Below are positions 30,861 to 39,059 of a DNA stretch of 64,000 bases, one piece after another. The translations under genes were made by a program, and so were the position numbers. Position 1 is the first letter of the stretch. The number at the start of each line of letters is the position of its first letter. The stretch is from assembly GCF_000067165.1 (NCBI RefSeq), contig NC_010162.1, forward strand, positions 11,024,501 to 11,088,500. The letters run 5' to 3'. The notes under the pieces are model-generated. The model did no database searches and was not told the DNA's origin. It worked only from the letters and a program-made list of their open reading frames with translations. Source of the DNA: Sorangium cellulosum So ce56. GTDB lineage: Bacteria > Myxococcota_A > Polyangia > Polyangiales > Polyangiaceae.

Positions 30861-31951
30861 CGCGGCGCGACGGCCCGCGCGACGAGGCTCGCGAGGTCCT
30901 CCGCCGGCTCGCCCCGCGTCCTGAACCGCTGGAGGCTCTGCGCGCAGTGCGTCACGAGCAGCCCGCCGCCGAGCGCGCGGTGCTCCGCGATCCTGGCGTC
31001 GGCGATGGCGGCGGACGACGTGGGGCGCGTGGCGGGCAGGAGGCCGCCGCCTCCGCTGCAGTCGGCGTGCTCGCGGCGGTGGATGAACTCCTCCGGCGGC
31101 CGCCCCGTGATGCGGGCGAGGATCTCCCGGGGCGCGTCGTAGCGATCGAGGCCGCGCCCGAGCTGGCAGGGATCGTGGTAGCGCACCCGCCGCTCCGACG
31201 CCGATCGCTGCAGCCTGTCGAGCGACGAGCGCGCGAGATCGACGAACAGCTCCGGGGCCTTCACGCTCACCCCCGCGCGCGGGTACTCGACGCGCACGGC
31301 GCGCGCGCACCCGGGATCGACGGCGACGAAGCGCCCCCCGGGCGCGACCTCCGCGGCGAGCCGCCGCGCGGCGGCCTCGAAGCCCGGGCGATCGCCGGCG
31401 TACAGGAGCGGCAACCCGCAGCAGGCGCGCACCGGGCGGGTCGGGGCGCCCGCCAGCGCCTCGGTCGCGTCGAGCGCGTCGCGGGCGACGTCCGGCGCGT
31501 GACGTTCATAGCCGCAGCCGAGCAGCACGTGGACCGCGTCGGGCGCGGCCGCGGCCGATCGAGAGCGCGCGTCGAGCTCACCGGCGCGGCCCGCCTCGCG
31601 GGCCGAGAAGCGCTCCGCCACGCGCCTGGCCCCCTCCGGCGCGAGATCGCGCGCGAAGAGCTCCGCGCGCGCGTCCGTCAGCACCGTGGCCACCTCGTTC
31701 TTGTGATCGCAGCGCTCGCGGCACCCGAAGCACGCGGAGCACGCCCAGGCCGGATCCGCGTGGCCTGCGTCGAGCGGCACGTCGCCGCGCGCGGCGAAGT
31801 ACGCCATCGACATCTTCCCCCACGGCGTCACCGTCTCGTTCGCCTCGACGTTCGACACGGGGCAGGCGGCGCGGGAGAGCTTGGGGCAGTAGACGCACTT
31901 CTCGAGCGACGTCCGGTGCGGCTCGAGGAGCTTCAGGCGGAGCTGGGACAC
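30857..31951 (-). CDS. (Fe-S)-binding CCG-domain oxidoreductase subunit
   Basis: 364 aa from GTG 31951 with GGAGAG upstream; the frame runs further 5' without conserved sequence. Ferredoxin-like Cys sets lie at the N-terminus (CVYCPKLSRAACP with Cys19, 22, 30, and CSACFGCRERCDH). Two cysteine-rich CCG-type modules follow (RACCGLPLLY, and HDPCQLGRG to DCSGGGGLLPAT). This is the HdrD/GlcF/LutA-like architecture that passes electrons between a flavoprotein and a quinone or thiol. No flavin subunit is adjacent; its neighbours are two histidine kinases. Confidence 0.8.
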   Translation of the reverse strand: MSQLRLKLLEPHRTSLEKCVYCPKLSRAACPVSNVEANETVTPWGKMSMAYFAARGDVPLDAGHADPAWACSACFGCRERCDHKNEVATVLTDARAELFARDLAPEGARRVAERFSAREAGRAGELDARSRSAAAAPDAVHVLLGCGYERHAPDVARDALDATEALAGAPTRPVRACCGLPLLYAGDRPGFEAAARRLAAEVAPGGRFVAVDPGCARAVRVEYPRAGVSVKAPELFVDLARSSLDRLQRSASERRVRYHDPCQLGRGLDRYDAPREILARITGRPPEEFIHRREHADCSGGGGLLPATRPTSSAAIADARIAEHRALGGGLLVTHCAQSLQRFRTRGEPAEDLASLVARAVAPR

Positions 31952-32000
31952 CGTTCGAGTCTCTCCATCGGATGCGCCTCGCGCAAGCGGCGGGAGCGCG

Positions 32001-34088
32001 TCAGGCGCCCGAGCCGTTGCTGGACGAGCGTCGGCCCCGCTCGTTCGCGGGGGTGACGGAGGGAGCTGAGCCCGCCGGCCTGCGGCGGGGGATGCCCTCG
32101 TGGACGACCGGCGCGACGCTCGCGCCCGCCTTGGTCGCCGGGCTGCCGTCCCTCGACACAAGCTGGGGCTGCCCCCCTGCGGTCCCGGGAGACCGCGACG
32201 GCGCGCTCTCCTGGGGCAGGCGGATGGTGAACTTCGCGCCCTTGTCGGACGACGCGACCGTGATCGTCCCGGCGTGCTCGTCGACGATCTTCTTCACGAT
32301 CGCGAGCCCGAGGCCGGTGCCGCCGCGCTTGCCGGAGGTGACGAACGACTGGAAGAGGCGGCCCTGGATCTCCTTGGGGATCCCCTTCCCGGTGTCCGCG
32401 ACGCAGATCGCGAGGTCGCCCCCGTCGCGGTAGGCGCGGATCGTCACCGTGCCCCCGCCTGGCCGCATCGCCTCGACCGCGTTGCGGACCAGGTTGTGCA
32501 GGAGCCGCGTCATCTTCGCCTCGTCGAACCGCGCGGTCCCTCGGTCCTCGAGCTCCAGGGAGAGCGAGACGCCGGTCCCGGCGAGCTCGTGCTCCAGCTG
32601 CTTCTCGATGTCGCCGAAGAACTTGGTCAAGTAGACCTTGCGCACGAGGATGCTCCGCTCGCCACGCGCGAACTCCAGCACCTCGCGCTGCATCGCGCTG
32701 ATGACGTCGAACTGCTTGAGGATCAGCCGCGCGTGGTCCTCCCGCGTCGCCGCGTCGGGAGCGCCGGCCATGAGCTGGACGTAACCGCTGATCACCGTGA
32801 GCGGCGTGCGCATGTCGTGCATCACGCCCGAGAGCAGGCGCCCGATCGTGGTGAGCCGCTCGCTCTGCTCCCGCTCGAGGCGCGACCGGAACAGGCGCAG
32901 CGCGGTCGACGCGTTCGCCGACACGAGCCGCAGCAGCGCGCGATCGTCCTTCGAGAAGCCGTGGGGGTTCCTGGAGTTGTAGAGGGCCATGGAGCCGATC
33001 GGCACCGCGTCCTCGCCCTCGAGCGGCACGGCGATCGCCGTCCTGAGCTCCGCGCCGACGAGCTGGGCGAGCCGCGGCGACACGAGCGTATCGTCCGGAT
33101 CCCGACTTCCGCCCTCGCGCGAGAAGCACACAGCCTCGTTGTTCACCATGGCGCGCCCGACCACCCCTTCGCCGCGGCGCATCGCGATGCGCTTCACCGC
33201 CGGCCTCGGGGCGGCCCCGACCACGACGCCCTCCGGCTCCTCTCCGAGGGCGGGCGCGCGGGGCGGCGCGCTGCCCCCGTCGAACGCCGTGAGATCGAAG
33301 AAGTAGAGGAACAGCCCGCCCTCGATCTCGTCGACGAGCATCCCCCCCGCCCGCGCCTCGCACGCCCTGCCGGCCTCCGTGATGACCGCGCGCGCGAGGT
33401 CCTCCATCGTGGTCGCGCGGCCCATCGCGCTCTCGAGGTCGAAGAGCAGCTTGAGATCGCTCACGCGGTGCTCGAGCTGCTCCTTCGTCTCCACGAGCTG
33501 CGTGTTCTTCTGGATCACCGAGAGGAACAGCCGCGAGTTGTCGATCGAGACGGCCGCCTGCGTCGCCAGCGCGCTCAGGAGCTCCTCGTCGTGGACCGAG
33601 AACTCCCCCTCCCCGTGCTTGTTCAGGACCTGGATGACCCCGATGGTCCGGCCGACGTGGTTCTTCATCGGCGCGGCGAGGATCGAGCGGGTGCGGTACC
33701 CCGTGACCTCGTCCCAGTCGCGCTGGAACCGGCGATCCCGGTAGGCGTCCTTGACGCGGACGGTGCGCCCCATCTTGGCGACATGGCCCGCGATCCCCGC
33801 GCCGACGGGCAGCTCGATCGCGCGCGCCTCCTCGCCGATGACGATGCGCGACAGAAGCCGCTGCCGCTGCTCGTCGAGCAGGTAGAGGGTGGCTCGGTCC
33901 GCGTCGAGCAGCTCGGTGATCTTGTTCAGGATCAGCGCGAGGAGCTGGTCGAGATCCAGGGTGCTGCCAAGGGCCAGCCCGACATCCCGGAGCGCCCGCA
34001 CCGTCTTGTCGGCGTGGGCGAGGCGCGCCTCGAGCTCCTGTACGCGAGCCTGCAGCGCCTTCGTGCGTTGTTCCGCCTTCGCGGTCAC
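32001..34088 (-). CDS. soluble histidine kinase with two GAF domains
   Basis: 695 aa from GTG 34088. Coiled coil 1-30, GAF1 ~44-186 (ELPVGAGIAGHVAKMGRTV), coiled-coil linker, GAF2 ~215-395, then HisKA with His424 in VMHDMRTPL. ATPase: N box LLHNLVRNAVEAM, DTGKGIP, GGTGLGLAIVKKIV. The ~60-residue tail is Ser/Pro/Arg-rich. No TM, so it senses cytoplasmic signals. It lies 116 bp after rho and 49 bp before the Fe-S gene. Confidence 0.92.
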   Translation of the reverse strand: MTAKAEQRTKALQARVQELEARLAHADKTVRALRDVGLALGSTLDLDQLLALILNKITELLDADRATLYLLDEQRQRLLSRIVIGEEARAIELPVGAGIAGHVAKMGRTVRVKDAYRDRRFQRDWDEVTGYRTRSILAAPMKNHVGRTIGVIQVLNKHGEGEFSVHDEELLSALATQAAVSIDNSRLFLSVIQKNTQLVETKEQLEHRVSDLKLLFDLESAMGRATTMEDLARAVITEAGRACEARAGGMLVDEIEGGLFLYFFDLTAFDGGSAPPRAPALGEEPEGVVVGAAPRPAVKRIAMRRGEGVVGRAMVNNEAVCFSREGGSRDPDDTLVSPRLAQLVGAELRTAIAVPLEGEDAVPIGSMALYNSRNPHGFSKDDRALLRLVSANASTALRLFRSRLEREQSERLTTIGRLLSGVMHDMRTPLTVISGYVQLMAGAPDAATREDHARLILKQFDVISAMQREVLEFARGERSILVRKVYLTKFFGDIEKQLEHELAGTGVSLSLELEDRGTARFDEAKMTRLLHNLVRNAVEAMRPGGGTVTIRAYRDGGDLAICVADTGKGIPKEIQGRLFQSFVTSGKRGGTGLGLAIVKKIVDEHAGTITVASSDKGAKFTIRLPQESAPSRSPGTAGGQPQLVSRDGSPATKAGASVAPVVHEGIPRRRPAGSAPSVTPANERGRRSSSNGSGA

Positions 34089-34163
34089 CAGAAGACGCTA
34101 ACACGACTTCGCCCGGAGGAGCGCGCGCGCGGGCCCCTGCGCGGACCGTTCGCGCGACAGAGA

Positions 34164-34189
34164 GCGCTCCCGACGACCGCCAGGAGCGC
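34164..34189 (-). terminator. hairpin between rho and the GAF kinase
   Basis: GCGCTCC (34164-34170) and GGAGCGC (34183-34189) pair across a 12-nt loop, 15 bp past the rho stop. It may end rho transcription or only attenuate read-through to the kinase operon. Confidence 0.35.
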
Positions 34190-34204
34190 CCCTAGGACGC
34201 GCCG

Positions 34205-35452
34205 TTACTGGTTCATGCTCTCGAGGAATTCCTGATTGGTCTCGGTGCGGCTCACCTTGTCCAGGAGGAATTCCATCGAGTCGATGACGTTGAGGGGGTG
34301 CAGCAGCTGGCGGAGCAGCCACACGCGCTGGAGGATCCACTCCGGCAGCAGCAGCTCTTCCTTGCGGGTCGCGCTCTTGTTGATGTCGAGGCAGGGGAAG
34401 ATCCGCTTCTCCATCAGCTTGCGATCCAGGTGGATCTCGCTGTTACCCGTGCCCTTGAACTCCTCGAAGATGACCTCGTCCATGCGCGAGCCCGTGTCGA
34501 CGAGCGCGGTGGCGACGATCGTCAGCGAGCCGCCCTCCTCGACGTTGCGCGCGGCGCCGAAGAACCGCTTCGGCTTGTGCAGCGCGTTCGAGTCGACGCC
34601 GCCGGAGAGGATCTTGCCGCTCGGCGGGACGACCGTGTTGTACGCGCGCGCCAGGCGGGTGATCGAGTCCAGCAAGATCACGACGTCGTGCTTGTGCTCG
34701 ACAAGGCGCTTCGCCTTCTCGATCACCATCTCGGCGACCTGCACGTGCCGCGTCGGGGGCTCGTCGAAGGTCGAGCTGATCACCTCGCCCTTCACGGTGC
34801 GCTGCATGTCGGTCACCTCCTCCGGGCGCTCGTCGATGAGCAGCACGATCAGCGTCGTGTCCGGGTGGTTCGCGGAGATCGCGTTGGCGATCTGCTGGAG
34901 CAGCACCGTCTTGCCCGCGCGGGGCGGCGAGACGATGAGGCAGCGCTGCCCCTTCCCGATGGGGCAGAGCATGTCGATGATGCGGGTCGAGAAGCTCTTC
35001 GTCCCGTTCTCGATGTTGAACTTCTGCTGCGGGTAGAGGGGCGTGAGGTTGTCGAACAGGATCTTGTCGCGGGCGACCTCGGGGGGCTCGCCGTTGATCT
35101 TGTCGACCTTGAGCAGCGCGAAGTACGCCTCGCGCTCCTTGGGCGGCCGGATGGAGCCGCTCACGCTGTCGCCGGTGCGGAGGTTGAAGCGCCGGATCTG
35201 GGACGGCGAGACGTAGATGTCGTCCGGACCCGGCAGGTAGTTGTAGTCCGGCGCCCGGAGGAAGCCGAAGCCGTCGGGCAGGCATTCGAGCACGCCCTCG
35301 CCGTAGACCGGCTGGTCCTGCGCCGCGTGGGCCTGCAGGAGAGCGAAGATGACCTCCTGCTTGCGCAGCCCGGCAGCGCCCTCGATGTTGAGCCCCTTCG
35401 CCATCTGGACGAGCTCGGCCATCGGTTTCTGCTTCAGTTCCCTGAGGTGCAT
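34205..35452 (-). CDS. rho: transcription termination factor Rho
   Basis: 415 aa from ATG 35452 (MHLRELKQKPMAELV), with GGAGC ten bases upstream; E. coli Rho is 419 aa. N-terminal helical domain, RNA-binding cold-shock fold (DGFGFLRAPDYNYLPGPDDIYVS without a long insert), Walker A PPRAGKT at ~176-182, Walker B ILLDSITR, Q loop GARNVEEGGSLT and R loop. It forms a hexameric RNA translocase ending untranslated transcripts. A long leader (~220 nt from the promoter at 35679-35706) would suit Rho autoregulation, which is known in other bacteria. Confidence 0.97.
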   Translation of the reverse strand: MHLRELKQKPMAELVQMAKGLNIEGAAGLRKQEVIFALLQAHAAQDQPVYGEGVLECLPDGFGFLRAPDYNYLPGPDDIYVSPSQIRRFNLRTGDSVSGSIRPPKEREAYFALLKVDKINGEPPEVARDKILFDNLTPLYPQQKFNIENGTKSFSTRIIDMLCPIGKGQRCLIVSPPRAGKTVLLQQIANAISANHPDTTLIVLLIDERPEEVTDMQRTVKGEVISSTFDEPPTRHVQVAEMVIEKAKRLVEHKHDVVILLDSITRLARAYNTVVPPSGKILSGGVDSNALHKPKRFFGAARNVEEGGSLTIVATALVDTGSRMDEVIFEEFKGTGNSEIHLDRKLMEKRIFPCLDINKSATRKEELLLPEWILQRVWLLRQLLHPLNVIDSMEFLLDKVSRTETNQEFLESMNQ

Positions 35453-35872
35453 GAGTCGGAAAGCTCCAGGATGCGACGGCGGGTACCCTGTCAAGGGCGT
35501 GGAGGCCGTCGGTCGTTGGTTTTTTGGTTGGGGGGGTCTAGCGGGTCGGACCCGAGGCGGGGCCGAGCATGTCGTCGATGTCGGCGGGTCGCCAGAGGGA
35601 AGAGGGCTCGCCTCGCAACCGGCGCCCCTCACGTTCATGTCGCTCGATCGGCGGGCTGTGCTTGCCGATCGGGCGGCGACTCTATCAAGCGCGTCTGCTC
35701 TGTCAATGCGCGGCGGGAGGCACGGACGACGCGCGCGCGTCGTCGGGCGCGGCACGGACACAGGTCGCCCGCGCCGTCCGTACGAAGAACGGCGCGGGCG
35801 AACTGCCCGTGGCTCCCAGGTGCTGCCTGAAGTTGCCTCCCCCGGAACGCGCGGCTAAGTCAAGCTGGTTCC
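35453..35872. other. 420-bp region: rho leader and divergent upstream DNA
   Basis: Contains the probable rho 5' leader on the minus strand and the upstream DNA of the acylphosphatase gene. An unusual homopolymer patch at 35519-35537 reads (minus) C7-AACC-A6. No ORF with protein-like composition. Confidence 0.5.
35679..35706 (-). promoter_or_regulatory. promoter of rho
   Basis: Minus strand TTGACA (35706-35701), 16-nt spacer, TAGAGT (35684-35679). A perfect -35 with a 4/6 -10. A second TTGACA nearer the gene (~35493) has no usable -10. Confidence 0.5.
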
Positions 35873-36151
35873 ATGGGGCTCAAACAGGTTCAGCTGTTCG
35901 TCCGCGGTCGCGTCCAGGGCGTCTTCTTTCGTGCCTCCACGCAGCGCGAGGCCAAGCGGCTCGGCCTCACCGGCTGGGTGAAAAACCGCTCCGACGGCAG
36001 CGTCGAGGTCCTCGCCGAGGGGGAGGAGGACGAGCTGAAGGAGCTCATCGCCTGGGCGAACCGCGGCCCGAGCGCCGCGCGGGTCGAGCGCGTCGACGTC
36101 CGGTGGCGGGGCTTCTCCGGCGATTTCTTCGACTTTCGCATCACGGATTGA
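35873..36151 (+). CDS. acyP: acylphosphatase
   Basis: 92 aa, standard length. Phosphate-binding loop GRVQGVFFR with catalytic Arg20, and GWVKN with Asn38, both required in the family. Cytoplasmic hydrolysis of acyl phosphates such as acetyl phosphate. Its stop overlaps the TTG start proposed for the next gene as TTGA. Confidence 0.96.
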   Translation: MGLKQVQLFVRGRVQGVFFRASTQREAKRLGLTGWVKNRSDGSVEVLAEGEEDELKELIAWANRGPSAARVERVDVRWRGFSGDFFDFRITD

Positions 36152-38373
36152 GGCGCTTGGCACGCCACACGTCGAATCCGAGGGGCGCAGGGGCGCGATC
36201 GGCGCGGAGACGCGCGCGGCTCGTCCTGATCGGCCTGCTCGCAGCGGCGCCGCTCGCGACGCCTCCGGCGCGCGCCGCCGGCGAGCGCGACGCCGGCGCT
36301 TCCGCGCCGGCCTCCTCCGCGCTCCCTGAGCTCCCGCGCCTCGCCCCGATCGTCCGCCCGGAGCCGGACATCACCGCGGTCCGCGAGCTCGACCGGATAC
36401 TCGACCAGATCACGTCGGAGGACGCGCGCTCGCGGGAGAACGCCCGCGCGGCCCTCGATGAGCCGATCCCCGGCATCGTCGATGCGGTGCGGCTGCGCGT
36501 TCAGGACATCCGCGGCTCGCTCGATCGGACCGCGGCGCCTCGCGTGCTCGCGGACGCGCGCAGAGAAGGCCGCAAGGCGATGAAGGGCGAGAAGGGGGAG
36601 GACGAGCGCGACGGCAACAAGAAGAAGACTGCAGACGCGAAGGCCGACAAGGGCGCGAAGAAGGGCGCTGGCGACGCAAAGAAGGGCGCCGGCGACGCAA
36701 AGAAGAGCGCCGGTGACGCGAAGAAGGACGCGAAGGCCGACCAGGGCGCAAAGAAGGATGCCGGCGACGCGAAGGTCGCAAAGAAGGACGCGAAGGCCGA
36801 CCAGAGCGCCAAGAAGGGCGCTGACGACGAGAAGGACGAGGGGGACTGGCTGGATTTCATGCTGGCCGTGGCGCGGCCGCGGGACAGCGCGTGGCGCGAT
36901 GTCGTCAAGCTGCTCGCGATGGAGCGGATGCTCGTCGCTGCAGGGACGACGCCTGCGGTCCGCGAGCTCATCGCGCTGCACGCCTATTTCGGCGAGCTGC
37001 TCCGCATCGATCTCCAGCGGCAGGTGGCCAAGCTGCGCGACAAGGCGGTCCCCGCGCTGATCGAGGCGCGCCAGCACGACGCCAAGATCGTCCAGCGGTG
37101 GGCCAACAAGCAGCTCGACCTGCTCGGCCGGGCGATCCCCGGCGAGGCGATCGCGTCGAATGACACGCAGATCCTGGCCGACGTCCTCCGCGCCTACGGC
37201 CGCGTCCGGGACGTGGACGCCATGCGTGTGATCCTGAGCTTCTGCAACAGCGACCGCGCGCGGCTGCGCGACGCCGCGCGGGAGGCGATCTCCGCGATCG
37301 GCGAGCCCGGCATCTGGCAGCTCCGCGACGCCTACCTGGACCTCACCGGCGTGAAGCCGCCGCGCGAGTGGTCGTGGGACCGTGTCGCGCGCGAGCTCTT
37401 CGGGACGTACGATCGCGCGCGCCTCGCGGAGGTGTACAAGCTGATGGACGAGGGCGTCGCCGCGGCGAGCGCGGGCAAGCCCGCCGAGGCGACCGACGCG
37501 TTCGACAAGGTGCTCGCCCGCGCGCCGCTCTTCGAGCGCCGCAAGGAGATGGTGGACGCCTACGTGGAGCGGGCGCGATCGCTGTCTGCCGACCGGCGCG
37601 ACGACGCGCTCGCCATGCTGCGCAAGGCGCTGCGCCTCGACGCGCCAGGCGAGCGCGCGAAGAAGATCGAAGCGGAGATCGCCTACCTCGAGGGCGCGCT
37701 CCTCATCGAGCGCGGCACGCCGGACAAGTTCGTGCTGGAGCGCGCGATCGAGCTCGACCCCTCCCACGACGGCGCGAGGGCGGCGCTCACCTCCCTCGGG
37801 GACAAGGTCGCGGAGCGGAAGAGCCAGACGAACCGCCACATCGCCGCGGGAGCGGTAGGTCTCGCCGCGGTGCTCTCGATGTTCTTCATCGCCCGGCGAC
37901 GGAGCGCTCCGTCGCCCGCTCGAGCGCAAGCCGGCACCGTTCCTCCGCCCCCGCCGGCGTCTCCTGCCTCGGCGCTGCCCCCTTCGCCCCCACCGGCGTC
38001 TCCTACCTCGGCGCCGTCCCCTTCGCCCCCACCGGCATCTCCTGCCTCGGCGCCGCCCCCTCCGCAGCCGACCGCATCTCCTGCCTCGGCGCCGTCCCCT
38101 TCGCCCCCACCGGCATCTCCTGCCTCGGCGCCGCCCCCTCCGCAGCCGACCGCATCTCCTGCCTCGGCGCCGCCCCCTCCGCAGCCGGCCGCATCACCTG
38201 CCTCGGCGCCGCCCGGGAGGCAGGACAGCGCCGCTCCTCCGCAGCCCCAGACGTCTCCCGAGCCGGCCCCGGCCTCCGCCTCGAGGGCGGACCCCGACCT
38301 GCCTGCACAGCCTATCGAGGAGGCGGAACCGCGGAGCGACGACGCCCCTGGAGCCGGCGCGCGCGACCGCTGA
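36148..38373 (+). CDS. exported repeat-rich protein with helical repeats and TM
   Basis: 741 aa from TTG 36148, sharing TTGA with the acylphosphatase stop; no ATG or GTG lies before the signal peptide (RARLVLIGLLAAAPLATPPARA). Order: signal; helix ~55-125; a Lys/Ala/Asp/Gly repeat region ~150-232; HEAT/TPR-like helices ~240-565, including LADVLRAYGRVRDVDAM and a clear TPR-like A-x-AGKPAEATDAFDKVL; one TM near 570-588 (IAAGAVGLAAVLSMFFIARRR); and a Pro/Ala/Ser tail of 12-aa repeats. Topology suggests the helical part is outside and the Pro-rich tail inside. No family recognised. Confidence 0.65.
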   Translation: MRRLARHTSNPRGAGARSARRRARLVLIGLLAAAPLATPPARAAGERDAGASAPASSALPELPRLAPIVRPEPDITAVRELDRILDQITSEDARSRENARAALDEPIPGIVDAVRLRVQDIRGSLDRTAAPRVLADARREGRKAMKGEKGEDERDGNKKKTADAKADKGAKKGAGDAKKGAGDAKKSAGDAKKDAKADQGAKKDAGDAKVAKKDAKADQSAKKGADDEKDEGDWLDFMLAVARPRDSAWRDVVKLLAMERMLVAAGTTPAVRELIALHAYFGELLRIDLQRQVAKLRDKAVPALIEARQHDAKIVQRWANKQLDLLGRAIPGEAIASNDTQILADVLRAYGRVRDVDAMRVILSFCNSDRARLRDAAREAISAIGEPGIWQLRDAYLDLTGVKPPREWSWDRVARELFGTYDRARLAEVYKLMDEGVAAASAGKPAEATDAFDKVLARAPLFERRKEMVDAYVERARSLSADRRDDALAMLRKALRLDAPGERAKKIEAEIAYLEGALLIERGTPDKFVLERAIELDPSHDGARAALTSLGDKVAERKSQTNRHIAAGAVGLAAVLSMFFIARRRSAPSPARAQAGTVPPPPPASPASALPPSPPPASPTSAPSPSPPPASPASAPPPPQPTASPASAPSPSPPPASPASAPPPPQPTASPASAPPPPQPAASPASAPPGRQDSAAPPQPQTSPEPAPASASRADPDLPAQPIEEAEPRSDDAPGAGARDR
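36640..36835 (+). repeat. AAGGGCGCTGGCGACGC-type coding repeats (Lys/Ala/Asp)
   Basis: Imperfect 24-27-bp units encode AKKGAGD and AKADQGAKKDAGD blocks. Lys-rich, histone H1-like composition in a protein that otherwise looks exported. In frame throughout. Confidence 0.7.
37940..38220 (+). repeat. 36-bp Pro/Ala/Ser coding repeats
   Basis: About seven units of 36 bp encode PPPxPxASPASAP blocks at the C-terminus. Two unit types alternate (PSPPPASPASAP and PPPQPTASPASA), and pairs of units are duplicated as ~72-bp blocks, pointing to recent slippage or unequal exchange. Confidence 0.75.
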
Positions 38374-38433
38374 GCCGGCGCGCGCACCAGGCCCACGCAT
38401 CGGTCGGCCCCTGAGCGCCGGCCAGGCTCACAA

Positions 38434-38509
38434 CGCAGAAACGCCGGGCGAGCTTGAGCGCTCTCCCGGCGTGCTGTCTGCGACTGCGCCGGCGCCACGC
38501 GGCGCCGGC
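38434..38509 (-). terminator. two strong hairpins ending the ribosomal operon
   Basis: Hairpin A: CGCAGA (38434-38439) plus ACGCCGGG (38441-38448) pair with CCCGGCGT (38465-38472) and TCTGCG (38477-38482). Hairpin B: GCCGGCGCC (38488-38496), loop ACGC, GGCGCCGGC (38501-38509), 9 perfect bp, 12 bp past the rplQ stop. The genes converge here, so both strands may use them. No T-tracts. Confidence 0.7.
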
Positions 38510-38520
38510 CTGGTTCCGGC

Positions 38521-39039
38521 TCAGCCGGCGGTCGTCGCCGGGGTGGCCGGCTCCGCCGCGGCGACCGGCTCGGCGGCCTGCGCAGGCGCGTCCGCGACCG
38601 GCGGCGCGTCGATGAACTCGATGAGGCTCATCTGCGCGCAGTCACCGCGGCGCGGACCGAGCTTGATGATCCGCGTGTAGCCGCCCGGCCGCCCCTCGAA
38701 GCGCTTCGAGAGATCGATCATCACCTTCGCGATGATGTCGACCTTCTTGCCGTCGGTCGCGACCCCCCAGCGAGGGATGTAGCTGCCCACGAGCCGCTCG
38801 GCGTGGAGCCGGCGCGCTCTGTCGCCGGGGCTGAGCTCCCCGTGCGCGGTGTACGCGACCTTGCCGAGCCGCGTCGCCTTGGTGATGAGCCGCTCGGCCA
38901 CGCGCCGCAGCTCCTTCGCCTTGGCGTCGGTCGTCTCGATCCGCTCGTGGGTGATCAGGTTCGCCGTCAGGTTGCGAAGCATCGCCCTGCGGCTGGAGGT
39001 ATCCCGACCAAACTGCCTGCCCGCTTTCTTGTGACGCAT
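38521..39039 (-). CDS. rplQ: 50S ribosomal protein L17
   Basis: 172 aa. MRHKKAGRQFGRDTSSRRAML and LITKA are diagnostic. L17 core ends near residue 145; the last ~30 residues are an Ala/Pro/Glu tail not found in E. coli L17 (127 aa). Last gene of the operon, 20 bp after rpoA. Confidence 0.97.
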   Translation of the reverse strand: MRHKKAGRQFGRDTSSRRAMLRNLTANLITHERIETTDAKAKELRRVAERLITKATRLGKVAYTAHGELSPGDRARRLHAERLVGSYIPRWGVATDGKKVDIIAKVMIDLSKRFEGRPGGYTRIIKLGPRRGDCAQMSLIEFIDAPPVADAPAQAAEPVAAAEPATPATTAG

Positions 39040-39059
39040 GACGTTCCCTCAGTACCGAC

